Shown here: positions 22,540-31,046 of the stretch, piece after piece | Layout of the letters: each line of letters starts with the position of its first letter | Numbering within the stretch: the first letter of the stretch is position 1 | Assembly: GCA_026874595.1 (NCBI GenBank) | Contig: CM049318.1 | Span: 41,024,456 to 41,088,455, forward strand | Length of the DNA: 64,000 nt | Direction: 5' to 3' | DNA from: Sipunculus nudus | Taxonomy: Eukaryota > Annelida > Sipuncula > Golfingiida > Sipunculidae | The notes under the pieces: model-generated | What the model saw: only the letters and a program-made list of their open reading frames with translations | Databases searched by the model: none | What the model was told of the DNA's origin: nothing | Position numbers and translations under genes: made by a program

Positions 22540-23390
22540 AATTCGTCTTTGATTGATAAATTGGACCCTTTTATCCCATTTCTTCTCCATCCTGTCAGCT
22601 CGTTAATTTAAGGCAAAGGCAACATTTATAGAAAGATAACGTAGCCCTGGAGGTCCATCTTGATGAACAAAACACGTGCGATCTAGTATCCGATTACATG
22701 TATATATTTTGCAGGATTAGCATGTACACCAAACACGCATATCGTTGTCGACACCTTTGCCGTTGTCTTTGCCGGATGAACGTATGAAGCCGTGTACACT
22801 TTCATTCGTTTTCCGACAACATTAATGCTGCAACGGCAAACAAATAGGTCATAGGAAATTTCATTGGAGTGTATACATGCACACGCTAATGCGGTACGAT
22901 TATCCGGCTATTATTCGAATCGGTCTGTTAGCCTTATTTTGCCGTTGCCGGACATAATCGTACGGCGCCGCTCCAATAAAATGACCTCACCGCTACCATG
23001 CGCAGGCATCCTTTCCCATTTGGCTAAAAGAGTAAATAAAGCAAGGTAGAAAATCTTTGTTTAATAACAGAATAATAAAATCTAAATCACTCTTTAATTT
23101 AAAAAAAGGTTATGAATAAATTGCAATATGTTCGTCTCTGTCTTCGTCTTTGATTTATAAAATGGACCAAGTATAACTCTTTACTTCTTCTTCTTGTCGG
23201 CACGGTAATTTAAACCATAGGCAATATTTAGAAGGATATCATTGCACTGGAAGTCCATCGTGATGAACAAAACACAGGCGATTTGGCCTCAAATTATAAA
23301 GTTTCTCGGTTTAGTGTGTACACCCTAAATGAATTGCCGTTACCGAATAACCGTATGAATGTTTACATAACTTGAACGTGTAGATTGCTT
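22540..23390. repeat. two diverged direct copies of an approximately 250-bp segment upstream of dehydrogenase 2
   Basis: Copy 1 (about 22540-22800) and copy 2 (about 23140-23390) share, in the same order, TTCGTCTTTGATT, a TAATTTAA...GGCAA(C/T)ATTTA block, GTCCATC.TGATGAACAAAA and a CCG...CGTATGAA tract. Copy 2 ends just before exon 1 of dehydrogenase 2. Between them is a 63-codon open frame with no recognisable content. Confidence 0.7.
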
Positions 23391-23463
23391 AAAAGTCTCA
23401 CAACCAGAATGGCGCAGTACGTACTGTTTGAAAAATAATGAATACATTTTCTTTTCACAGATT

Positions 23464-23797
23464 ATGTCTTGGTGTTGTGACTATTCCGTGTGGGTGATCG
23501 GCCTCTTCGTCTTGTATAAATTCTTAGACTGGGTTATTCGGATCCCAAAAATCAGCCGTCCGGACCTGAAGTATGTCATGGTAACTGGATGCGACACCGG
23601 CTTCGGACACGAGATTGCCAAGCGACTGGATTCTCGAGGAGTCCACGTGATCGCGACATGTCTTACGGACAAAGGAGAGACTGAATTGAGGAAAGTGGCG
23701 TCGCATCGCATGAAAACAATACACATGGATGTGTCCGACCCGGCCAGCGTCCGTAGAGCTTTCAGGGAGGTAAAAGACCACATACCTGAAGGAACAG
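23464..23797 (+). CDS. dehydrogenase 2, coding exon 1
   Basis: Anchor plus Rossmann motif. Donor GTATTG after GGAACAG. Length equals exon 1 of dehydrogenase 1. Confidence 0.93.
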
Positions 23798-23891
23798 GTA
23801 TTGCTTTGTCGTGTTTAATTCACTCTAACCACCGAGATAGGTTTGGAATGTTACATTGAAGACTTTTGGTGCAAAGCATATATATTAGCTT

Positions 23892-23967
<76 letters not shown>

Positions 23968-25886
23968 TGAGAGATTTTATAATAAATATTAAAGAAGTTT
24001 TGTTCCCTTAATTTTTGTTGATCGAAACTTAATGATGATTTAACTTATGTTCAAATAAGTCTAAGCACAGGCGCTATGGTCAATCTCTTCATTATTTACT
24101 TAATATTTGAGATAGGCTGGCAAGAAGGCCCCGTTGTGAGACCCGACAGCCATGGCATAGCAACCGAGGATAGACTTTCTGATTGGTTGGTATATCTACT
24201 ACTGGAGTCATCAGATGGTGACACCGCTGACGTAACAAAGGTTCAGCCAATCACGCATGTTCTCCAAATTTAGCCTGAAACCGATGTGCCATGGCTGTCG
24301 GGTCTGACTACGGGGGCTTCTTGCCAGCCTATCTCAAATATTAAGCAAATAATAAAAGATGGACCATATAGTGCCAGGTAAGTAATAGTTATAAGGAAAT
24401 GAATAAAAAAAAGGAACAAATTTAACCGAAATCTATACTAATAGCAATTCAAGCGCCTGTGGTCTAAGTCTATTCCACAATAAATTTCAAAATTATTATT
24501 ATTGTTTGGAGGATCTGAGGTATTTTAAATGCAAAAAAATACACAAACACTGGGCACATGCAATGAATAGTCCTAAGATCTGGGTCCAATATAATGCATG
24601 ACGTTTCAATGTGTGTATACTACAGGTCTTTGGGGACTGTTGAATAATGCCGGCATTTCGGCTCGTCCGGGTCCGTTGGAATGGCTTGAGATCAAGGATT
24701 ATCAGAAAGTCTTGGACGTCAATTTGCTGGGCTTGATTGACGTCACGATGACGTTTCTTCCGCTTATTAAACAGGCGAGAGGTCGAGTCGCCAGCACGGC
24801 AAGTGTCTTCGGCAGGTACAGCATCGTCGGTGCCGGTCCCTACTGCATTTCCAAATATGGCGTTGAGGCGTTCTCCGACACTCTTAGGTATATGAAAATA
24901 CACCATTTTTTAAAATAATGCTGGGTTAGTTTGGATTTGTTGGTGTGCTTTACTGTCGGCATGTGGCAGCACCTAAGACAATCGTAGGATCGGTCATCTT
25001 GCTGCAAATTTTTTAAATTATTCACACCCGTCCTATACTTCCACCCTCTGCGCTTGGTAGCCACTGCAGAAGTTCTGGCCACACACATTTTACACAAAAT
25101 GACGGGGGGCTCCACTGGTAATTTTGGGTAAATAGCCACTCAACATAAGGAACGTGTTTCCTTAACGATAAGATATAGATATACTAAAAGGATACTATGG
25201 GAGGGGTCCTCCAATGCTTATTTTATCGACACTCCCACCACTCCACCCCCTATTTGTCAAATACCTGTTTTTCTGATTCGCCTACGTCTAAATAATGAAG
25301 GCATTGCATTTTGTTTAACAATATATAAAGCATTTTGTGGCAAGTATAATTACTAACGGCAAGGCCACTCCTAAATCTTCATACCATTGCTCAAATAAAT
25401 CTGCTGATTGCTTCAGTTGAATCCGATATCTCTCACAAATCCCACATATCATGTTATGTGTAGAACGACTTTGAAATGCTCTGCCTTTGTCATTACCTTT
25501 ACTGTAATAACCGATTGTCAGGTACCAATTACAAGACAGTTATATGCTACTGTACGCTCAACTGTTAAGCGTAGTTATGAGATTTTTTTTACCTCATTCA
25601 TTTGCAATATTGGCACATACAGGCCCCCCCCCTCTCGGAAAGAAAAAAAAAATAAAAAATAAAACCAAACGAAATGCCTTCAGGAGAAATGAACCCTTTT
25701 ATAAGCTAATATTGAAGATAATATATATATATATTGTTACGAAGACAAATAAATGAGGGGAAAATCCTGGGCCGATCCGGGAGTCGAACCCAGTTCGCAG
25801 GCGCACACGTCCGGCGTCCCAACCGCTTCGCTAGAAAAGCAAGCTTCGATAGCGAGACAGTTTGGTCCGCTTTTATGTCACCCCGT

Positions 25887-25953
<67 letters not shown>

Positions 25954-26849
25954 CGTCAATATTAGCTTATGAAAGGGTTCATTTCTCCTGAAGGCATTTC
26001 GTTTGGTTTTATTTTTTATTCTTTTTTCTTTCGTTGTTATTTTAGCACTGATCTTTGGTGACAGATTTGCACCTGATATTGATATTTTTTAAATCTAATT
26101 TGACCTAATTTTTAATGTCGTGACCGGGGAGGGGCTTCCATTTCGATCGTTGAGCAGCTGCAGGCATCTACATTTTGAATGCTATTGTTTTCATTATAAG
26201 GAGACAGTGTCGAGCTTTTGGAGTTAAGGTTCTCTTGATTGAACCCGGTTTTCACAAAACCAATATGGCTGACCCCGCAGTCCTTGAAAGGGGTGTCAGG
26301 GAATCGTTCGCAAACGCTCCAAAAGAGGCGCAGGAGGAGTACGGACAAGAATTCGTTGAGAAAAGTAAGGACGTTCAGGCTGAGATTTTTTTTTTAAGTA
26401 CGATGGATTAAATCAGTCTAATTAATTTTACACGTTTTAGTATTTGATATTTGGATTTATAAATAATAGAAAATTATTTATGAATGGAACCCTTTTAACT
26501 AGCCACAGATATCGATGCTTTTGCACAATAAAACAGTTGAGACAGGGGAGTTCCAATTATAAGATTGTTGAATAAAGATAAAGAGATTTGTATGAATCAT
26601 TTGTTTTCAGGTATACGGGCTATTCTTAACACGCTGATTGCCAAAGTGATGTCCGACAAGATCAGTGACGTAGTGGATGGATATGAGCACGCCATGCTTG
26701 GCATGTTCCCCAGGGCCCGGTACGTGATTGGTCGGGATGCCAAGTACATGTGGCTCCCACTACAATGGGTTCCAGAATGGTTCGGTGACTGGTTTTTGGA
26801 AGTGACGAATACCGAAAGACCGCTACCCGCTGCCTGTCTGAAGAAGTGA
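23464..26849 (+). CDS. short-chain dehydrogenase/reductase 2 (retinol dehydrogenase / 17-beta-HSD6-like), four coding exons
   Basis: Join 23464-23797, 24626-24887, 26201-26364 and 26611-26849: again 334+262+164+239 = 999 nt, 332 residues. It has the same features as its upstream paralogue: hydrophobic anchor MSWCCDYSVWVIG, TGCDTGFG at 41-48, NNAG at 118-121, S171, Y184-C-I-S-K188 and EPGFHKT. The C-terminus has MFPRARYVIGRDAK and WLPLQW. Differences cluster in the N-terminal anchor and in residues 122-130 and 176-182 near the active-site loop, where substrate choice may differ. A splice acceptor cttttcacag ends at 23460, three bases before the ATG, pointing to an untranslated 5' exon. AATAAA signals at 26924 and 26928 sit about 75 nt after the stop. 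Confidence 0.95.
23897..23967. repeat. (TA)n(GA)n compound microsatellite
   Basis: About 43 bases of TA alternation followed by about 27 bases of GA alternation. Confidence 0.95.
24091..24353. mobile_element. long-terminal-inverted-repeat MITE
   Basis: Left arm 24091-24157 and right arm 24287-24353 are inverted copies over about 67 bp with few mismatches. Both contain GAGATAGGCTGGCAAGAAG and GACCCGACAGCCATGGCA. TTAA occurs symmetrically at both sides (24100 and 24340 regions), immediately outside TATTTGAGATAGG. Inverted similarity nevertheless runs about nine bases further out, so the true terminus and target duplication are not certain. No coding capacity. Confidence 0.82.
24626..24887 (+). 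CDS. dehydrogenase 2, coding exon 2
   Basis: Encodes GLWGLLNNAG through YCISK and FSDTLR. Acceptor atactacag, donor GTATAT. Length 262 nt, as in the paralogue. Confidence 0.95.
24888..26200 (+). other. intron 2 of dehydrogenase 2
   Basis: GT-AG, phase 2. Holds the nested palindromic element at 25637-26035. The remainder is AT-rich with no other feature recognised. Confidence 0.88.
25637..26035. mobile_element. palindromic element with a nested tRNA-like module
   Basis: Outer arms of about 84 bp (25637-25720 and 25951-26035) are inverted copies, both containing CGAAATGCCTTCAGGAG and the AGCTAATATTGA motif. The centre is (TA)n on both sides of a 156-bp module at about 25735-25891. That module begins TGTTACGAAG and ends CCCCGTAACA. 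On the minus strand it has tRNA-like box A (TAGCGAAGCGG) and box B (GGTTCGACTCC). Confidence 0.75.
26201..26364 (+). CDS. dehydrogenase 2, coding exon 3
   Basis: Encodes RRQCRAFGVKVLLIEPGF and the EEYGQEFVEK helix. Acceptor cattataag (weak pyrimidine tract), donor GTAAGG. Length 164 nt. Confidence 0.92.
26611..26849 (+). CDS. dehydrogenase 2, coding exon 4
   Basis: Encodes the C-terminal part with VMSDKISDVVDGYEHAM and WLPLQWVPEWFGDW, ending at TGA. Acceptor ttgttttcag. Confidence 0.95.
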
Positions 26850-26923
26850 AACATTGCAGAATGAATAGTTTATATATGAGTTGTTTAATTCTTCAGATTT
26901 AACACGATGACCATGTAGTTGTC

Positions 26924-26933
26924 AATAAATAAA
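26924..26933 (+). terminator. poly(A) signals of dehydrogenase 2
   Basis: Overlapping AATAAATAAA, about 75 nt after the stop codon of dehydrogenase 2. No competing signal lies closer. Confidence 0.6.
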
Positions 26934-27758
26934 ATATTAACCCGATCAAGCTTCGGTACATGATTGCATAAGTTTAAAAATCAGGTAAAGCTTTATTTAT
27001 GTGCTTCAACTGCTTCCCGTCCATATACTTTTAAATATTTCATAAGCGGCAGCAATTACGCCTGACACTGGGTGTGTAAGCCCCGTACACGAAAAAAAAA
27101 GGAGCATTAGAGGATTGAATAACAGTATTATTTATATTTTAAAAAAAATTAAAGTGATATCATCTTTTGAAGCGAGGACCCAATCTAAACCATTGGTTTG
27201 TATATGTACATATGTATTCAACATCCAAAATCCGCGTTACTGGTCTGATTGACCTGAAAACCCCTACACATGCTCTTTGAATTAAAACATTTTAAAACAA
27301 TTGCTTATTGTTTAAAATGAAAAGTCACTGAGTGCATGGTCGGATCCAGGATTTTGGAAAAGGGGAGCGCCCTACCCAAGGAAACTAGTATGAAACCCTA
27401 AAAAGTGATGGAATTCGGATGGAGGTCCTGGCTGCATGCAGATACCCTGAAAAACTGTGTGGCGGCTTAAAAAGGAGAGGTCGAGACAGATGATCTTCAG
27501 AGAGAATCCTATGGATTCCTGAATATACGGGTGACTATAAAACCAAGAATACATTGCACAAAATTATTGTTTGTCAGAGAAAATAATAGTGGGGTTTGTA
27601 TCCACATTTGGAATCAGAAGAAATGTTTGCCGCAGATCGTCGTTCAGATGTCGTTCCAGGGTAAAATATAAAATATCCTCTACTGAATCGAAGTCGCCGA
27701 TGGTTTAACAACAATTTGCCATACCAGGCCTGCATACATGCGTTATAACCCCCTTAGT
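26934..27758. other. intergenic, no gene recognised
   Basis: AT-rich DNA between the dehydrogenase pair and the large inverted-repeat block. The GTCGGATCCAGGATTTTGG segment near 27350 looks repeat-like, but no boundaries can be set. Confidence 0.5.
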
Positions 27759-28410
27759 CCAAGAGTATTAGGTTTAACCTGGAAATAGCTGGTAACAAGC
27801 TGAAATTTTCAGGATAGGTCCAGTTATATGTGTAGAATCGTATACTAAAGTCCCCGAAAATCCCCCTTGTGCTCCCTTCAAAATCCAAGATGGCGTCCGA
27901 AATGGCTAGTTATTTTCCAATTTCTCATAACTTTGCTTGCAGACAAGATAAAACTATAAATAAAGAGTCTAATCATATGTTTTAAAGTATAAGGAATCAA
28001 ATAAATTGATAATTTTCAGAGTCCAAAGCACATACAAGTCCAAAACCAAGATGGCGTCCAAGATGGCTTCCAAAATGGCCGCCATTTTCATATCTTTGCT
28101 TCCAGACATGCTTGAACTTTAAATAAAGTATCTAAACATATGTTTAAGGAATCTAATAAAATGATATTCTAGAGCGTCCAAAGCTAATTAAAGTCAAAAA
28201 CTAAAATGGCGTCCAAGACAATCCAAAATGGAAACATTTTTTTGTTAATTTTATCAATAACTTCGCTTTTAGACAAAAATTATGCATATACATAACGTGT
28301 CAAAATACATATGTTTAACATATGCACAAGGAATCTTATAAATTTATGACCTGAAAGACCAAAACCTAACAAATATCCAATTCTGAGACGGCCAACCAAA
28401 TGGCCTCAAT
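27759..28410 (+). repeat. left long inverted repeat with GATGGCGTCC subrepeats
   Basis: Four diverged subrepeats near 27887, 28050, 28205 and 28385, each with a GATGGCGTCC-like core followed by an ATTTTCC...TTTGCTT..AGACA block. Its inverted partner is at 35100-35596. Confidence 0.82.
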
Positions 28411-28862
28411 TTTCCTTTTTTTTTTTTTTACTTTTTTTTGTTCCTTATTTTTTATATTATTATATCATATGAATTAAGGGAAAACATAATTCCCAGGCAT
28501 GGGTTTAAAGGTATTAGAATAATCATTTATTGAATTCAAAACTCACAAAACCAAAATAATCACAAAACTTGACTGTCATTGTCTACATCTTGTCTGAACA
28601 TTGGATTAAATGTCTAAACATATAAACATCAGTCTTCATCTTCATCAAGCGGTTCTATTTCTTCTACACCTACATGCACCGGTGTTGATTCAATCTCATC
28701 ATCATCATTGGCATCTAATGCCGGTGCAATATTGTTGCAAGACTGGCCGCAGCATTTACTGCACATTGGGGTACAGAAGAGTCTTCTTACAACTGCATGT
28801 CATATTTCTGCAACCATCATGTTTGCATCCACATGATACCATGTTCAATAAAGCGTCGAGTG

Positions 28863-29264
28863 CTACTGGGATGTCCGTTTCAACTGGTTCGAGAGTTCCA
28901 TCTTTTGAACGCCATCCCCTTCTGTTGGAGGTAGACTATTACCCATCCATTCTTGGACCGTGAGGTATGTGCGGTATGAATGTTGCTTTGCTGCGGCACT
29001 AGTTGGTGGTAAACTCGCAAGCTCAAATGACGTACTTAAGAAACTGCGACTGATTGCCCTTTTGTATTCAATGTGGCGGTATTCATCAAGAGATGTAACG
29101 TTGCCTGCCCCATAGAGGTTTAGGAGAACGATTTCACCAGCTCTTTTCACTTCGTCATGGGTGCTTCTGCTATTCAAGAAGGTATCCAGCAGGTCATATC
29201 CACGCTTCTTGTGAACCATGTTTAACGCTTTACGCTTGCCGATATATTGCAGATACTGTATCAC
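28863..29264 (-). pseudogene. C-terminal fragment following the PIN nuclease segment
   Basis: Continues the nuclease part one frame over: IGKRKALNMV, then an alpha-helical region with EIVLLNLYGAG and YRHIEYKRA, up to LPPTEG. A single missing base near 28910 then shifts the frame. The true continuation reads WRSKDGTLEPV and a Cys-rich module CGCKHDGCRNMTCSCKK, CSKCCGQSC after one more shift. An acidic tail ends at TGA near 28629. Confidence 0.7.
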
Positions 29265-30153
29265 ATCCTGTCACAGCATGAAGAAACATCAAGTGATTTC
29301 TAGTGTCTCCTATGGCATGATGAATTTCATGAATGTTGTATAGCCTTGTAGGATTGCTACAGCATAACATATATACATTTGTAATATGGCTTGCTTGAAC
29401 GACCAACATGACATGTAAGTCAGTGTCTGTGCCAACCACAACAACTGGCAGTTGTTCTGACTCTGCTACAGCTAGCGCTGTTGAAACTATCAGCGTGTCA
29501 GCATCTGCTTCTGCTTGTTTGACACGTATGCCAACAGTGAGCATTTTTTCACGTAGAGTTTCTATGAGTCTTTTCTTATTGTTACTGTTAGCTAGGAATT
29601 CTGCTTGGGTTGTGGTGGTTGGCATATTTTCCTCAAATATTATATCAACAGATGTACGCTTTTGGGCTCTTCGTCTCTGTTCAGCAACCTTCGTTGAAAT
29701 TGCACTACCATATCCATCAAAAACTACCGTTGATCGAGCCCCGTAATGCTTCAAGATGTAGGAAATATAGGACTGGAATACACCATTATATGTAGACTGT
29801 TGTGGCCAAACAACTGTCTGAAGTAGATGACCACCGTCTAGGACAAAGAGGCAGTTCTCAGGCTGGTTAGATTGCTTGGTGAAAGATTTCAACATGAGAC
29901 CTAAGGAGCTCTTTGTTGGCTTTCGCATTACACCATCCTTGAAAAGTGAAGGCGGCTGAGGAGCAAGTTCATAAGCCAAGAACGATCCCACCTCAGAGCT
30001 GTTGTTCAGAACACATGTGATTCTATTGAATAATAGACTTGGGTTTACCTCTACATGTTCTCCCCTGACTCGTACAGTCTTATTCTTTGCATCAATTGTT
30101 TTCACTTTGTCATTCCTGTGTAGCGTGATATCTGTGAACTTTTTACCCGACAT
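29230..30153 (-). CDS. FEN1/XPG-like PIN-domain nuclease segment, 307 codons
   Basis: The order of acidic motifs matches the FEN1/XPG PIN fold: VLDG (D106), VVFDGYG (D146, then a basic EQRRRAQKR stretch as in XPG-type proteins), EADADT (215-220), VGTDTDLHVML (D243, D245) and TGCDT (D298). Such enzymes are structure-specific 5' nucleases. The metal-binding set looks complete, but the frame is cut at 29230 by a one-base insertion just after TGCDTVSAIY. The frame continues as IGKRKALN in the next phase. The ATG lies only 3 bp from the inserted element, so the present start is probably not the ancestral one. Confidence 0.72.
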   Translation of the reverse strand: MSGKKFTDITLHRNDKVKTIDAKNKTVRVRGEHVEVNPSLLFNRITCVLNNSSEVGSFLAYELAPQPPSLFKDGVMRKPTKSSLGLMLKSFTKQSNQPENCLFVLDGGHLLQTVVWPQQSTYNGVFQSYISYILKHYGARSTVVFDGYGSAISTKVAEQRRRAQKRTSVDIIFEENMPTTTTQAEFLANSNNKKRLIETLREKMLTVGIRVKQAEADADTLIVSTALAVAESEQLPVVVVGTDTDLHVMLVVQASHITNVYMLCCSNPTRLYNIHEIHHAIGDTRNHLMFLHAVTGCDTVSAIYRQA

Positions 30154-30155
30154 TT

Positions 30156-31045
30156 TTAGCTCAGCTGACTGAAGTCATCTGAGCTATAGCGATCACCCTT
30201 CGTCCGTCGTCCGTCCGGCCGGCCGTCCGTTAACAGGGCACAAATTGTAAACGCTGGACATAGAATCTTCTCACTTGACATCCAGGGAGGTCCATGAAAA
30301 ATCTCCTTGAAAACCTGAAATTAGGTCTCTGTTACCCATATCCTTTGAGCTATGGCGCTCCAAAGTACCCCCCAGAATAATGCAAAATTTGATACAAAAG
30401 CTCAAGTATCTGAATAACCAATGCATTGATCTCCATGATTCTTTGAAGGTATATTGATCATGTATGTTCCATCAGTTCCTGCAAACTGGTGGTGCCACCT
30501 GTATTTTTTTCAATTTTGTAGGCATTTTTTCTCTATTTATGAGACCTTCGAATGAAGTGGTCATCTGTTAACATGGCACAAACTGTAACTGCTGAACCTA
30601 GAATCTTCTTACTTCACACCCAGGGAGACTAATGAAAAATCTGCTTGGAAACCTGAAATTAGGCTTCTGTTACCCATATTCCCATGAGCTATAGGGCTTA
30701 TAAATACCCCCAAGAATAATTAAAAATTTGATACATACAAAAGCTCCAGTATCTGAATAACTAATGCCTTGATAGCCATGATTCTTTGGATATATATTGA
30801 TCATGGAGTGTTTCATCAGTTCCTGCAGACTGGTGGCACTCCCTTTATTTTATCAAATTTTTACGCATTTTTTTTTCTATTTATGAGACCTTCAAATGAA
30901 GTTGTCATCTGTCCAAAAGCCCACTGAAACCCATTTCTAAGGACTCTTCACAAAATTCATGATTTGATTGCACTCTGGCAGTCATTTTGCTCATTGTTCA
31001 ACATTCCTTTAATTCAGCTGAGCGTCATGGCCCATGGGCCACTTG
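30156..31045 (+). mobile_element. family A (Helentron/HINE-like) insertion, 890 bp
   Basis: Starts TTAGCTCAGCTGAC with the hairpin partner AGTCATCTGAGCT, and ends CATGGCCCATGGGCC-ACTTG. T residues flank both sides. Internally it has CCGTCGTCCGTCC and two copies of a unit with CCCAGGGAG, GAAATTAGG and CTGTTACCCATAT. It separates the transposase-like and nuclease parts of the minus-strand gene, so it arrived after that gene. Confidence 0.85.
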
Positions 31046-31046
31046 T

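Larger units (their letters stand above)
23798..24625 (+). other. intron 1 of dehydrogenase 2
   Basis: GT-AG, phase 1. Contains a (TA)n(GA)n compound microsatellite at 23897-23967 and the long-armed MITE at 24091-24353. Confidence 0.9.

Noticed and set aside
25750-25870. Candidate tRNA gene on the minus strand
   Set aside because: Boxes A and B are present but the acceptor stem does not close convincingly, and it lies inside a nested repeat.
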